This document shows, piece by piece, positions 6,625-13,202 of a stretch of DNA of 14,265 bases. The notes under the pieces were generated by a model. That model searched no databases. It was not told the DNA's origin and was given only the letters and a program-made list of their open reading frames with translations. The stretch is from contig JAUZPX010000045.1 of NCBI GenBank assembly GCA_030705695.1, positions 1-14,265 of the forward strand. Reading direction: 5' to 3'. Position 1 is the first letter of the stretch. The number at the start of each line of letters is the position of its first letter. The stretch comes from Bacillota bacterium. Lineage in GTDB: Bacteria > Bacillota > Clostridia > Oscillospirales > Acutalibacteraceae. The translations under genes were made by a program, and so were the position numbers.

Positions 6625-7728
6625 ATGAAAAATATAGGTGTTTATATTCATGTTCCGTTTTGTGACGGTAAATGCTTTTATTGTGATTTTTATTCAAATA
6701 AGGCAACGGAAGCGGAAATTAACCGCTACACAAAACAAATATGCAAAGAAATTAATCGTTGGGGAAAAGAACTCAACAGACAGGCAGATACGCTGTACTT
6801 CGGCGGCGGTACGCCAAGCCTTTTGGGCGCCGAACGTCTTATTGAGATACTTTCTGTCGTTAAAAATAATTTTTTATTAAAAGAAGATTCAGAAATCACA
6901 CTGGAAGTTAACCCGGCAAGCGGAAATTTTCTCGATTTTGAAAAGCTTTTTCACGCAGGGTTTAATCGTCTTTCAATCGGATTGCAGTCAGCAAATGATA
7001 ACGAATTAAAACTTTTGGGACGCAGACATTCTGCACTTGATGCAGAAAACACCGTAAAGCTTGCGCAAAAAGCAGGTTTTTCGAATATTTCACTTGACTT
7101 AATGCTGGGAATTCCCGAACAGACTGAAAGCTCCCTGCAAAAATCAATTGATTTCTGCAAGGAACTTTGTGTAACGCATATTTCGGGATACTTATTAAAA
7201 ATTGAAGAAAATACAAAATTTCATATAACAAAAAAGAGGCTTAATTTACCAAATGAAGATTTAGAGAGAGAATTGTATTTTCTTTTGGTGCAACGCTTAC
7301 AAAAATATGGTTTTTCACAATATGAAATTTCAAATTTTGCTAATCTCGGTAAAGAAAGCCGTCATAATTTAAAATATTGGAACGCTTTAGAATATATAGG
7401 AATAGGACCGTCTGCTCATTCGTTTATTGAAGGCGAGAGGTTTTATTACAATCGCTCAAAGGAAGACTTTTACAACGGTAAAATTGTAAACGACGGAAGA
7501 GGCGGTGATGAAAGCGAGTATCTTATGCTAAGGTTAAGACTTAGCGAAGGAGTAAACTATCAAGCTTTTGAAGAACGTTTTAACAAAAAACTCCCTAAAA
7601 AATATATTGATAGGGTTGAGAAGTTTTTATCACCTGGATTTGTGGAATGTACTGAAAACGGTTTTAACCTCACTAAAGATGGTTTTATTGTATCGAATTC
7701 GATTATTTCGGAAATCCTAGATGATTAA
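6625..7728 (+). CDS. hemW: Radical SAM heme chaperone HemW (HemN-like)
   Basis: A 367-aa radical SAM protein related to oxygen-independent coproporphyrinogen III oxidase, acting in the cytoplasm as a heme-handling chaperone. The cluster motif is CDGKCFYC (Cys13, Cys17, Cys20). GGGTPS (60-65) supplies the SAM-binding glycines. The HemW signature HNLKYW (247-252) is followed by GIGPSAHSF. The residue after Cys20 is Asp, so the fourth motif Cys of true HemN (CxxxCxxCxC) is absent; with the 367-aa length this favours HemW over HemN. GAGGG (6615-6619) precedes the ATG by 5 bases. It is divergent from the hydrogenase operon and may share regulatory DNA with it. The stop overlaps the stop of the convergent neighbour by 4 bases, and I see no hairpin terminator after it. 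Confidence 0.93.
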   Translation: MKNIGVYIHVPFCDGKCFYCDFYSNKATEAEINRYTKQICKEINRWGKELNRQADTLYFGGGTPSLLGAERLIEILSVVKNNFLLKEDSEITLEVNPASGNFLDFEKLFHAGFNRLSIGLQSANDNELKLLGRRHSALDAENTVKLAQKAGFSNISLDLMLGIPEQTESSLQKSIDFCKELCVTHISGYLLKIEENTKFHITKKRLNLPNEDLERELYFLLVQRLQKYGFSQYEISNFANLGKESRHNLKYWNALEYIGIGPSAHSFIEGERFYYNRSKEDFYNGKIVNDGRGGDESEYLMLRLRLSEGVNYQAFEERFNKKLPKKYIDRVEKFLSPGFVECTENGFNLTKDGFIVSNSIISEILDD

Positions 7729-8354
7729 TAGAATAGCCTGATGAACTTTAAATTATAAAAATCACATGCAAAAATGTCTTCAGAGTCGACTTCGTTAATG
7801 AGGATATAATTTACACCGACTCCAAGCAAAAAACCGCTTTTTCGAATGATATTATTTGAATTTGAACCGAAGATGAATTCTGCTTCAATTCTTCTTCCGA
7901 TTTGTGTTCTAAGAAATCCGTTTAGATAATGCAGCCCTTCCATGTTTGTTGGTTGAGAATAAGTTAAATCCTGTGTAATCGAAGTAGGATTTGTACTTAA
8001 TAGAGCGACATCGTTTTGCTTTTTTGTAAGCTGTGTAAGCGCATTCGCATTAATATCTAGTTCAGGCTGTTTAGTGGTCGATTTTGCTTGGGTAGCATCT
8101 GTGCTTTTTTGCATCATGACATTCTTGGGTTCTTGTACAAATTGCAAGAATTCTTTTTGATTTTCGATATAATTAACAGTATCTATAGTATCTATTTTTT
8201 TTACGGCAGAATTTTCTGTTTCTTCATTTTGAATATTTACATAGTTCTTTTCCCTTTCGGGAATTGTATTGTACAAAAGCGACTCAGGCTGTTTAGCAGT
8301 CACAGAGGGAACGGAAATTCCGTACATTTTAGCAAGGTCAAATTCGTTATCCAT
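7725..8354 (-). CDS. Protein with GerQ-like C-terminal domain and long disordered N-terminal arm
   Basis: A 209-aa protein I do not identify firmly. Residues 1-137 are low in hydrophobic content and rich in Gln, Asn, Lys, Thr and Ser, with no signal peptide or membrane segment, so they are probably disordered. Residues 138-209 (LHYLNGFLRTQIGRRIEAEF...GVGVNYILINE...IRLFY) read as a compact beta-rich domain. The order, a helix, RxxxGRR, a short beta-hairpin, then a GVGVNYILI strand and a final hydrophobic strand, resembles the end of spore-coat protein GerQ, which is cross-linked through glutamines by transglutaminase. That assignment is from remembered pattern, not a search. The motif KQPE occurs at residues 21-24 and 95-98. 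GGAGG (8362-8366) lies 7 bases before the ATG. I found no clear vegetative or sporulation promoter upstream. Confidence 0.8.
   Translation of the reverse strand: MDNEFDLAKMYGISVPSVTAKQPESLLYNTIPEREKNYVNIQNEETENSAVKKIDTIDTVNYIENQKEFLQFVQEPKNVMMQKSTDATQAKSTTKQPELDINANALTQLTKKQNDVALLSTNPTSITQDLTYSQPTNMEGLHYLNGFLRTQIGRRIEAEFIFGSNSNNIIRKSGFLLGVGVNYILINEVDSEDIFACDFYNLKFIRLFY
8062..8301. repeat. Two 18-bp near-identical direct repeats (8062-8079 and 8284-8301)
   Basis: Two 18-base segments, 222 bases apart and differing at two positions, lie in the same reading frame of the GerQ-like gene. They encode the TAKQPE and TTKQPE segments of its disordered arm. This may be an internal duplication remnant or a short selected motif. 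Confidence 0.7.
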
Positions 8355-8485
8355 AAAAATGCCTCCGTTTTCATACTTGCAAATAATTAGAGATTCTTTT
8401 CATTCTATGAAACAGCAAGGCAATTTGCTACAATATAAAGGACTGCTCTGAATAACATGACAGTATTTTTTAACACTCTGTTTGG

Positions 8486-8515
8486 TTGACAAATGATTGG
8501 AGAAAATAGTAAAAT
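8486..8515 (+). promoter_or_regulatory. Sigma-A promoter of prfC
   Basis: A consensus TTGACA (8486-8491) and TAAAAT (8510-8515) are separated by 18 bases on the plus strand. The predicted start is near 8522, about 35 bases before the prfC start codon. Confidence 0.7.
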
Positions 8516-8544
8516 AAACTATTGTGAACTTTAATTGATATTTT

Positions 8545-8550
8545 GGAGGA
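8545..8550 (+). promoter_or_regulatory. Shine-Dalgarno sequence supporting the TTG start of prfC
   Basis: GGAGGA lies 6 bases before the TTG at 8557. There is no in-frame ATG nearby that would keep the conserved NEINKRRTFAIISHPDAGKT N-terminus. Confidence 0.85.
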
Positions 8551-8556
8551 ATTCTG

Positions 8557-10149
8557 TTGTCTTCGTTTGAAAATGAGATCAATAAAAGACGTACATTTGC
8601 CATCATTTCTCACCCTGATGCCGGCAAAACGACGCTTACCGAAAAGCTTTTGCTTTACGGCGGAGCTATAAATCTTGCAGGTTCGGTAAAAGGTAAGAAA
8701 ACGGCGAAACATGCTGTTTCTGACTGGATGGAAATTGAAAAGCAAAGAGGAATTTCTGTAACTTCCTCTGTTTTGCAATTTAAATATGACGGATATTGCA
8801 TAAATATTTTAGATACTCCTGGGCATCAGGACTTCTCTGAGGACACCTATCGTACTTTGATGGCAGCAGATTCGGCTGTCATGGTTATTGACGCTTCCAA
8901 AGGCGTTGAAAATCAGACAAAAAAGCTTTTTAAAGTTTGCCTATTGCGTCATATTCCGATATTTACGTTTATAAATAAAATGGATCGTGATGCGAGAAGC
9001 CCTTTTGATTTGCTTGAGGATATTGAAAGCGTTCTTGGAATAAACACCTGTCCTATGAACTGGCCAATCGGTTCGGGCAAGGAATTTAAAGGCGTTTATG
9101 ATAGAAGCAAAAAAGAAATCCTTGCTTTTACTGCAAACAACGGTCAGAGAACTGTTGAATCTGTTACCACAAGGCTTGATGACTCAAATGTTGACGAGAT
9201 TATCGGAAAAGGCTTTCATCAACAGCTAAGCGATGAAATTGAGCTTCTTGACGGTGCAGGGGATGACTTCGATTTGGAAGAAGTTCGAAACGGACGTTTG
9301 ACACCTGTATTTTTTGGCTCTGCTCTTACAAATTTCGGAGTGGAACCGTTTTTGCATGAATTTTTGAATATGACAACAAAACCGTCTGCAAGAGAATCCG
9401 ATATTGGACGAATTGCACCCGATTCCGATTTTTTTTCAGGCTTTGTATTTAAGATTCAAGCCAATATGAATAAAGCCCACCGTGATAGGATTGCGTTTAT
9501 GCGCATTTGCTCAGGGCGTTTTGAGAAAAATATGGATGTCTATCATGTTCAAGGTGATAAAAAGCTGAAGCTTTCGCAGCCTCAGCAGATTATGGCACAG
9601 GAACGTGAAATAATTGATGAGGCATTCGCAGGGGATATTATTGGAATTTTTGACCCGGGTATTTACTCAATCGGCGATACTGTATGTTCACCTGGTGAAA
9701 AATTCAAATTTCATGGGATACCGACATTTGCTCCTGAACATTTTGCCCTTGTGCGGCAAAAAGATACTATGAAGCGTAAGCAGTTTATAAAAGGTATTTC
9801 ACAGATCGCCCAAGAGGGTGCCATCCAGATTTTTCAGGAACCCGGAGCAGGCATGGAAGAAGTTATAGTTGGTGTTGTTGGAACACTTCAATTTGATGTG
9901 CTGAAATATCGTCTTGAAAACGAATACGGTGTCGATATTATAATGCAAGGACTGCCGTATCAATTCATTCGTTGGATAGGTAATGAAGAGATTGATTGTA
10001 AAACACTTGATTTAGCTTCCGATTCAAAATTAATTCAGGATTTAAAAGGAAACAATCTTATTCTGTTTACAAGTTTTTGGTCAATAAACTGGGCGCAGGA
10101 GCATAATAAAGATTTGATTTTACTCGAATTCGGAAATAATGATGAATAA
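8557..10149 (+). CDS. prfC: Peptide chain release factor 3 (RF-3), TTG start
   Basis: A 530-aa translational GTPase that recycles release factors 1 and 2 from the ribosome after termination. The N-terminus NEINKRRTFAIISHPDAGKT is the RF-3 hallmark and contains the P-loop (about 19-26). DTPGHQDF (86-93) is the G3 motif and NKMD (140-143) the G4 motif. Domains II and III follow, with the PrfC-type segment GTLQFDVLKYRLENEYGVD. Length agrees with family members (about 525-530 aa). The start is a TTG codon, supported by the GGAGGA at 8545-8550 and the lack of an upstream in-frame ATG. EF-G and Tet(M)-type ribosomal protection proteins are excluded by length (about 640-700 aa) and by the RF-3 N-terminus. 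The gene stands alone between its own promoter and a strong terminator. Confidence 0.97.
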   Translation: MSSFENEINKRRTFAIISHPDAGKTTLTEKLLLYGGAINLAGSVKGKKTAKHAVSDWMEIEKQRGISVTSSVLQFKYDGYCINILDTPGHQDFSEDTYRTLMAADSAVMVIDASKGVENQTKKLFKVCLLRHIPIFTFINKMDRDARSPFDLLEDIESVLGINTCPMNWPIGSGKEFKGVYDRSKKEILAFTANNGQRTVESVTTRLDDSNVDEIIGKGFHQQLSDEIELLDGAGDDFDLEEVRNGRLTPVFFGSALTNFGVEPFLHEFLNMTTKPSARESDIGRIAPDSDFFSGFVFKIQANMNKAHRDRIAFMRICSGRFEKNMDVYHVQGDKKLKLSQPQQIMAQEREIIDEAFAGDIIGIFDPGIYSIGDTVCSPGEKFKFHGIPTFAPEHFALVRQKDTMKRKQFIKGISQIAQEGAIQIFQEPGAGMEEVIVGVVGTLQFDVLKYRLENEYGVDIIMQGLPYQFIRWIGNEEIDCKTLDLASDSKLIQDLKGNNLILFTSFWSINWAQEHNKDLILLEFGNNDE

Positions 10150-10183
10150 TGAGTATTTCTGTAATTAATCTAAGCATATAATA

Positions 10184-10855
10184 TTAAGAAAAAGCTACCT
10201 TTTTCGGTAGCTTTTTATAATTTACAATTTTGATTTCTTTTTTATCTCTGTATATTTCTATTATTAAAATGGCTATAATTAAAATTATAAACCCAGCACA
10301 ATATCCGCCAAGTACATCAGTTGTGTTGTGTACGCCAAGGTATATTCGGCTGAAGCCTACAAAAAGCATAAATATTGTTGAAATTGTAATAATCGTAATT
10401 TTTAGGGGTGTTTTGTGTGCATATGGTAAAAAAAGATATGCACAGATGCCGATAAACGCCGTTCCAATCATAGCATGTCCACTTGGAAAACCAAAACCTG
10501 TTTCAGTTATAAGCCGATGGATATTCGGTCGTGGAACAGAAAACCAATCTTTCAAAAGTGAATTTAATGTACCTGCAACGAACAGAACAATTGTCGCAGG
10601 AATACCGATTTTTACTCTTGAACGTGGTATTATCAGAAATAATAATGCAATCGGTACATAAATAAACCATTCTCCCATGGTTGTAATAACGATTAAAAAA
10701 TTTGTAAGTGCGGGATTAATAATTTTTGCAATACCATTATATGTTTCAGTATTGAAATGTACTGCGTTCCCGTTTTTTACACTGATTGCCAACAGCGAGA
10801 AAGCAGTTATAGATATAAAAAGAGAAACTAACAGCAATATAAATGTTTTTTTCAT
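10184..10855 (-). CDS. PAP2-family membrane phosphatase
   Basis: A 223-aa integral membrane phosphatase of the phosphatidic-acid-phosphatase type 2 / undecaprenyl-diphosphatase superfamily. The three catalytic signatures are intact: Lys102...Arg109-Pro110 (KDWFSVPRP), PSGH (124-127, catalytic His127) and SR...H...D (Ser169, Arg170, His176, Asp180). About six hydrophobic helices are seen, with the first at residues 4-25. It could dephosphorylate undecaprenyl diphosphate (BcrC-like) or a phospholipid; the sequence does not separate these. AAGGAGA (10861-10867) lies 5 bases before the ATG. It follows the EamA gene in the same orientation by 86 bases, and a TATAAT (10883-10888, minus strand) in that gap suggests its own promoter. 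Its final codons form the terminator hairpin at 10189-10216. Confidence 0.92.
   Translation of the reverse strand: MKKTFILLLVSLFISITAFSLLAISVKNGNAVHFNTETYNGIAKIINPALTNFLIVITTMGEWFIYVPIALLFLIIPRSRVKIGIPATIVLFVAGTLNSLLKDWFSVPRPNIHRLITETGFGFPSGHAMIGTAFIGICAYLFLPYAHKTPLKITIITISTIFMLFVGFSRIYLGVHNTTDVLGGYCAGFIILIIAILIIEIYRDKKEIKIVNYKKLPKKVAFS
10189..10216. terminator. Bidirectional rho-independent terminator between prfC and the PAP2 gene
   Basis: An 11-bp perfect stem (10189-10199 pairing with 10206-10216, six-base loop) carries A5 on one arm and T5 on the other, so it can terminate plus-strand prfC transcripts and minus-strand PAP2 transcripts. It lies inside the last codons of the PAP2 gene, whose stop is at 10184-10186. 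Confidence 0.9.
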
Positions 10856-10872
10856 TTTACTCTCCTTATTTT

Positions 10873-10890
10873 GATATAAAATATTATATC
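10873..10890. promoter_or_regulatory. Palindrome containing the probable -10 element of the PAP2 gene
   Basis: A perfect 7-bp inverted repeat with a four-base centre (GATATAA, AATA, TTATATC) includes TATAAT on the minus strand at 10883-10888. No convincing -35 is visible at the right distance. It may be a repressor operator, or simply a product of AT richness. Confidence 0.35.
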
Positions 10891-10921
10891 AGAAAAGAAA
10901 TGAAATATCTGTAAAATAATT

Positions 10922-11335
10922 TTATAATACTAAAACAAATGTACCAGCTGTAATCAATATTCCAGCAATAATGGTTTTAACATTTAATTGTTCACCCAAA
11001 AAAACAAAAGCAAGAATCATTGTGATAACAAGGCTGAATTTATCAATAGGAGCAACTTTCGACGCGTCACCGATACTAAGGGCTTTAAAGTAAAATATCC
11101 ACGAAAGTCCTGTCGTAACACCCGATGCCAGCAAAAACCACAAACTGCGTTTTGTAATATTTTGAATTCCTTCAATTTGCCCTGTAAAAAACACAATCCC
11201 CCAAGCCATAATCAAAATAATGATGGTTCTTATTGCGGTAGCAAGATTAGGGTCAACGTCTTTTAATCCTACTTTTGATAAAATTGTTGTTAAAGCAGCA
11301 AAAATTGCAGACAGTATTGCAAAGAAATACAGCAT
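10922..11335 (-). CDS. Single-domain EamA/DMT-family transporter (half-size)
   Basis: A protein of about 137 aa with one EamA repeat, predicted to have four to five membrane helices: FFAILSAIFAALTTILSKVGL, TAIRTIIILIMAWGIVFF, SLWFLLASGVTTGLSWIFYFKAL, and the final VITMILAFVFLGEQLNVKTIIAGILITAGTFVLVL. The conserved LGE and the wording match a short drug/metabolite-transporter family found in Firmicutes and archaea. Full-size EamA proteins carry two such repeats, so this one presumably dimerises. The substrate is unknown. I prefer the ATG at 11335 because the helix then starts immediately and a promoter at 11368-11397 would leave a leader of about 26 bases. The ATG at 11356 is in frame but would be almost leaderless. 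Neither has a strong Shine-Dalgarno sequence; GGGG at 11344-11347 is 8 bases from the preferred start. Confidence 0.85.
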   Translation of the reverse strand: MLYFFAILSAIFAALTTILSKVGLKDVDPNLATAIRTIIILIMAWGIVFFTGQIEGIQNITKRSLWFLLASGVTTGLSWIFYFKALSIGDASKVAPIDKFSLVITMILAFVFLGEQLNVKTIIAGILITAGTFVLVL

Positions 11336-11367
11336 ATAGACAACCCCATGGTTCATAAATATGTTTT

Positions 11368-11397
11368 ATATTAATACTTTATCATTTGTTTTTGCAA
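11368..11397 (-). promoter_or_regulatory. Candidate promoter of the EamA transporter gene
   Basis: On the minus strand TTGCAA (11392-11397) and TAATAT (11368-11373) are separated by 18 bases. The predicted start near 11361 favours the downstream ATG at 11335 as the real initiation codon. Confidence 0.5.
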
Positions 11398-11488
11398 TCT
11401 ACAAGATTTTTGTTTGTATTTTGATAAAATAAGTCAAAATAAGTATAAATGAAGAAGAAAAATATGAATTAAAATTTTATTTTGCCCC

Positions 11489-11517
11489 TTTACATGTTGA
11501 TTTTTACATGATATAAT
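11489..11517 (+). promoter_or_regulatory. Strong sigma-A promoter of the sortase-substrate gene
   Basis: TTTACA (11489-11494) and a perfect TATAAT (11512-11517) are separated by the optimal 17 bases. The predicted start is near 11524, giving a leader of about 50 bases. This is the best promoter in the window and suggests the surface protein is well expressed. Confidence 0.8.
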
Positions 11518-11575
11518 ACGTATGTAAATTTGTATTTTATGCGTGTGCGTATATTATTCAGGAGGTATTACCGGA

Positions 11576-12247
11576 ATGAAAAAAACAGCAGTATTTATTG
11601 TGGTTGCGATCCTATTATGTTTCTCTACATTAACAGTATTTGCAGCAGGTACCAAATATTACAGCATAACAAATCCCCCGACTATCCCTCCAACGCAGGT
11701 TCCCACCAATGTAGCTGTTGTTAACGGTCAGGTTATTAATGTTGGTCAAACTTTCACTTACACAGTTACATTAAAGACACCTGGCAAAGTTGGTGATATT
11801 ATCGGCGAAATCGATTTCCCATCGGATTTGGTTACGTATGAAGGTTATTCAATTCCGAATCTTCCTGAAGGTGTTTCTGTTGAAGTACAGGACGGCAAGA
11901 TTATTTTCAGAGCAACAAGTACTGGCGGATACGCAAACTTTGTCGGTTCTGAAGCAACACTTATTCAGGTTAAATTTTATGTTAAGAATTCAGGTAACGC
12001 TAATATTACAAGTAATATTAGCGATTGTAAAGGTGTAGATGGCACTACTTATATTTCGAACAATAATGTTGTTGCGGCAGGCGTATCTTTCAACGGTGTT
12101 GTTGCATCAAGCTCAAGCGGTAACGGTTCTTCAACATCACCTGTAACGGGCGATAGTAATTCCAATGCGCCTATTATGTTTTCTTTGTTGGCAATCATTG
12201 TTTTAAGCGGAGTTGCTTTCTCAGCAAGAAGATATTTTGTAAAATAA
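11576..12247 (+). CDS. Secreted cohesin-like surface protein with SPVTG cell-wall sorting signal
   Basis: A 223-aa exported protein. Residues 1-24 are a signal peptide (MKKTAVFIVVAILLCF, then VFAAG, cleavage probably after Ala23 or Ala24). A Pro-rich linker (about 33-45) leads to one beta-rich module of about 130 aa (46-176) with cohesin-like features: VINVGQTFTYTVTL, GDIIGEIDFPSDLVTYEGYS, EATLIQVKFYVKNSGNANI and a closing GVSFNGVV. A Ser/Gly/Asn linker precedes the wall-anchor signal: SPVTGD (188-193), a hydrophobic helix (about 199-215) and the basic tail ARRYFVK. This is the (S/P/N)PxTG class recognised by class B sortases, one of which is the next gene. I chose the ATG at 11576 because AGGAGG (11560-11565) precedes it by 10 bases and the signal peptide starts there; the in-frame start at 11543 lacks these. 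The module could be another Ig-like fold instead of a true cohesin. Confidence 0.85.
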   Translation: MKKTAVFIVVAILLCFSTLTVFAAGTKYYSITNPPTIPPTQVPTNVAVVNGQVINVGQTFTYTVTLKTPGKVGDIIGEIDFPSDLVTYEGYSIPNLPEGVSVEVQDGKIIFRATSTGGYANFVGSEATLIQVKFYVKNSGNANITSNISDCKGVDGTTYISNNNVVAAGVSFNGVVASSSSGNGSSTSPVTGDSNSNAPIMFSLLAIIVLSGVAFSARRYFVK

Positions 12248-12281
12248 TTTGAGCAAGAATTATTAGCTTTGTAATTAATAA

Positions 12282-12334
12282 AATGATTTCCCCGTTTTTC
12301 TTTGGAATTGCGGGGGAATTTCATTATTTTATTT
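12282..12334 (+). terminator. Rho-independent terminator between surface protein and sortase genes
   Basis: A GC-rich stem (CCCCG at 12290-12294 with CGGGG at 12311-12315, extended by A:T and G:U pairs on both sides, partly bulged) is followed by a T-rich tract (about 12324-12334). It starts 35 bases after the surface-protein stop. It should make most transcripts monocistronic, with read-through or a separate promoter feeding the sortase gene. Confidence 0.75.
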
Positions 12335-12368
12335 TATATAAATTCTTTTTTTTTGTTTTTTAACAGTT

Positions 12369-12373
12369 AGGGG
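12369..12373 (+). promoter_or_regulatory. Shine-Dalgarno sequence supporting the TTG start of the sortase
   Basis: AGGGG lies 7 bases before the TTG at 12381. No in-frame ATG occurs before the catalytic domain, so the TTG is the only start that keeps the membrane anchor. Confidence 0.7.
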
Positions 12374-12380
12374 TTATATC

Positions 12381-13202
12381 TTGAAACAAAATATAGAAAA
12401 CAAAAATGAATTTCAAAATGTAAAAACAAATAAAACTAGTTTTATTGTTTTTATTGTAGCAATTCTTGGGTGTATTATAGCAGCAAGTATAATTGTTTGG
12501 AATTTATATACTCAATATCAGGCTGGGCGTGAAAACACAATAAGTTCCCTTCCTACGATCTGCGCAACAATACCGAAGAGCGGTGGAAATACATCATCGA
12601 AAACCACTACGGTAATTGATGGTGTTGATTTTACAGCGCTGCAAAAAATAAATCCAGATATTTGCGCATATATAAAAATCCCGAATACTCATGTGAATTA
12701 TCCTGTAACATATGCTGTGGGCGGAAATATTAACTTTTACCTAGATCATAATTATAAAAAGCAATATGAATTTGCTGGTTGTATTTATATTGAAGCGAAT
12801 AATAAAAGGAATTTTTCTGACCCGAACACTGTTTTGTATGGTCACGATATGCTTAATCTTTCTATGTTTGGAAGTTTGAGCTATTTTCGTACAGATAAGT
12901 TTTTTAATAGCAATCCGTATATTTATGTATATATACCAGGGCATAAGCTAACTTATAAGATTTTTTCTGCTTATGATTATGATAACCGCCATATTTTAAA
13001 TTCATTTGATTTTTCAAATAAGGAAGTTTATCAGAAGTATCTTAATTATGCAACAAATCCAACAGATGCTTCAAACGTACATAAACGTAATATTAAAGTC
13101 ACGACAAATGATAAAATTATCACACTAAGCACATGTTTTCATAATATTGAATCGAGAAGATATTTGGTTCAGGGGGTATTAATTAAAGATGAACAATATT
13201 AA
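12381..13202 (+). CDS. srtB: Class B sortase
   Basis: A 273-aa membrane-anchored transpeptidase that cleaves a sorting signal between Thr and Gly and joins the protein to peptidoglycan. It has an N-terminal cytoplasmic tail, one membrane helix (about 20-42), an extracytoplasmic linker and a class B sortase domain from about residue 80. The motif INPDICAYIKIPNTHVNYPV is typical of SrtB. The catalytic triad is His155 (LYGHDM), Cys252 (TLSTC) and an Arg at 259 or 260 (ESRRYLVQG). The start is TTG with AGGGG 7 bases upstream. The neighbouring SPVTG protein is its likely substrate, since the characterised Clostridioides difficile SrtB uses (S/P/N)PxTG signals. Its last 14 bases overlap the LCP gene, implying cotranslation. 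No pilin-like genes are nearby, so anchoring and not pilus assembly is the simpler reading. Confidence 0.93.
   Translation: MKQNIENKNEFQNVKTNKTSFIVFIVAILGCIIAASIIVWNLYTQYQAGRENTISSLPTICATIPKSGGNTSSKTTTVIDGVDFTALQKINPDICAYIKIPNTHVNYPVTYAVGGNINFYLDHNYKKQYEFAGCIYIEANNKRNFSDPNTVLYGHDMLNLSMFGSLSYFRTDKFFNSNPYIYVYIPGHKLTYKIFSAYDYDNRHILNSFDFSNKEVYQKYLNYATNPTDASNVHKRNIKVTTNDKIITLSTCFHNIESRRYLVQGVLIKDEQY

Noticed and set aside
6625..7728. Annotating hemW as HemN, the coproporphyrinogen III dehydrogenase.
   Set aside because: The fourth motif cysteine of HemN is missing, and the HNLKYW motif and 367-aa length fit HemW.
8390..8450. Minus-strand CATAGAAT upstream of the GerQ-like gene, considered as a sporulation sigma-E or sigma-K -10 element.
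   Set aside because: The matching -35 element is absent at the proper distance, and an eight-base match in AT-rich DNA is weak evidence.
8557..10149. Annotating prfC as a tetracycline ribosomal-protection GTPase or EF-G.
   Set aside because: The length and the N-terminal RF-3 signature are those of PrfC, and the C-terminal EF-G domains IV and V are absent.
10230..10661. A 143-codon open frame on the plus strand opposite the PAP2 gene.
   Set aside because: The minus-strand frame has all three PAP2 catalytic motifs and a Shine-Dalgarno sequence; the plus-strand frame has neither.
12049..12324. A 91-codon minus-strand open frame spanning the end of the surface-protein gene and the terminator.
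   Set aside because: It overlaps a conserved sorting signal and a terminator hairpin, and shows no domain or ribosome-binding site.
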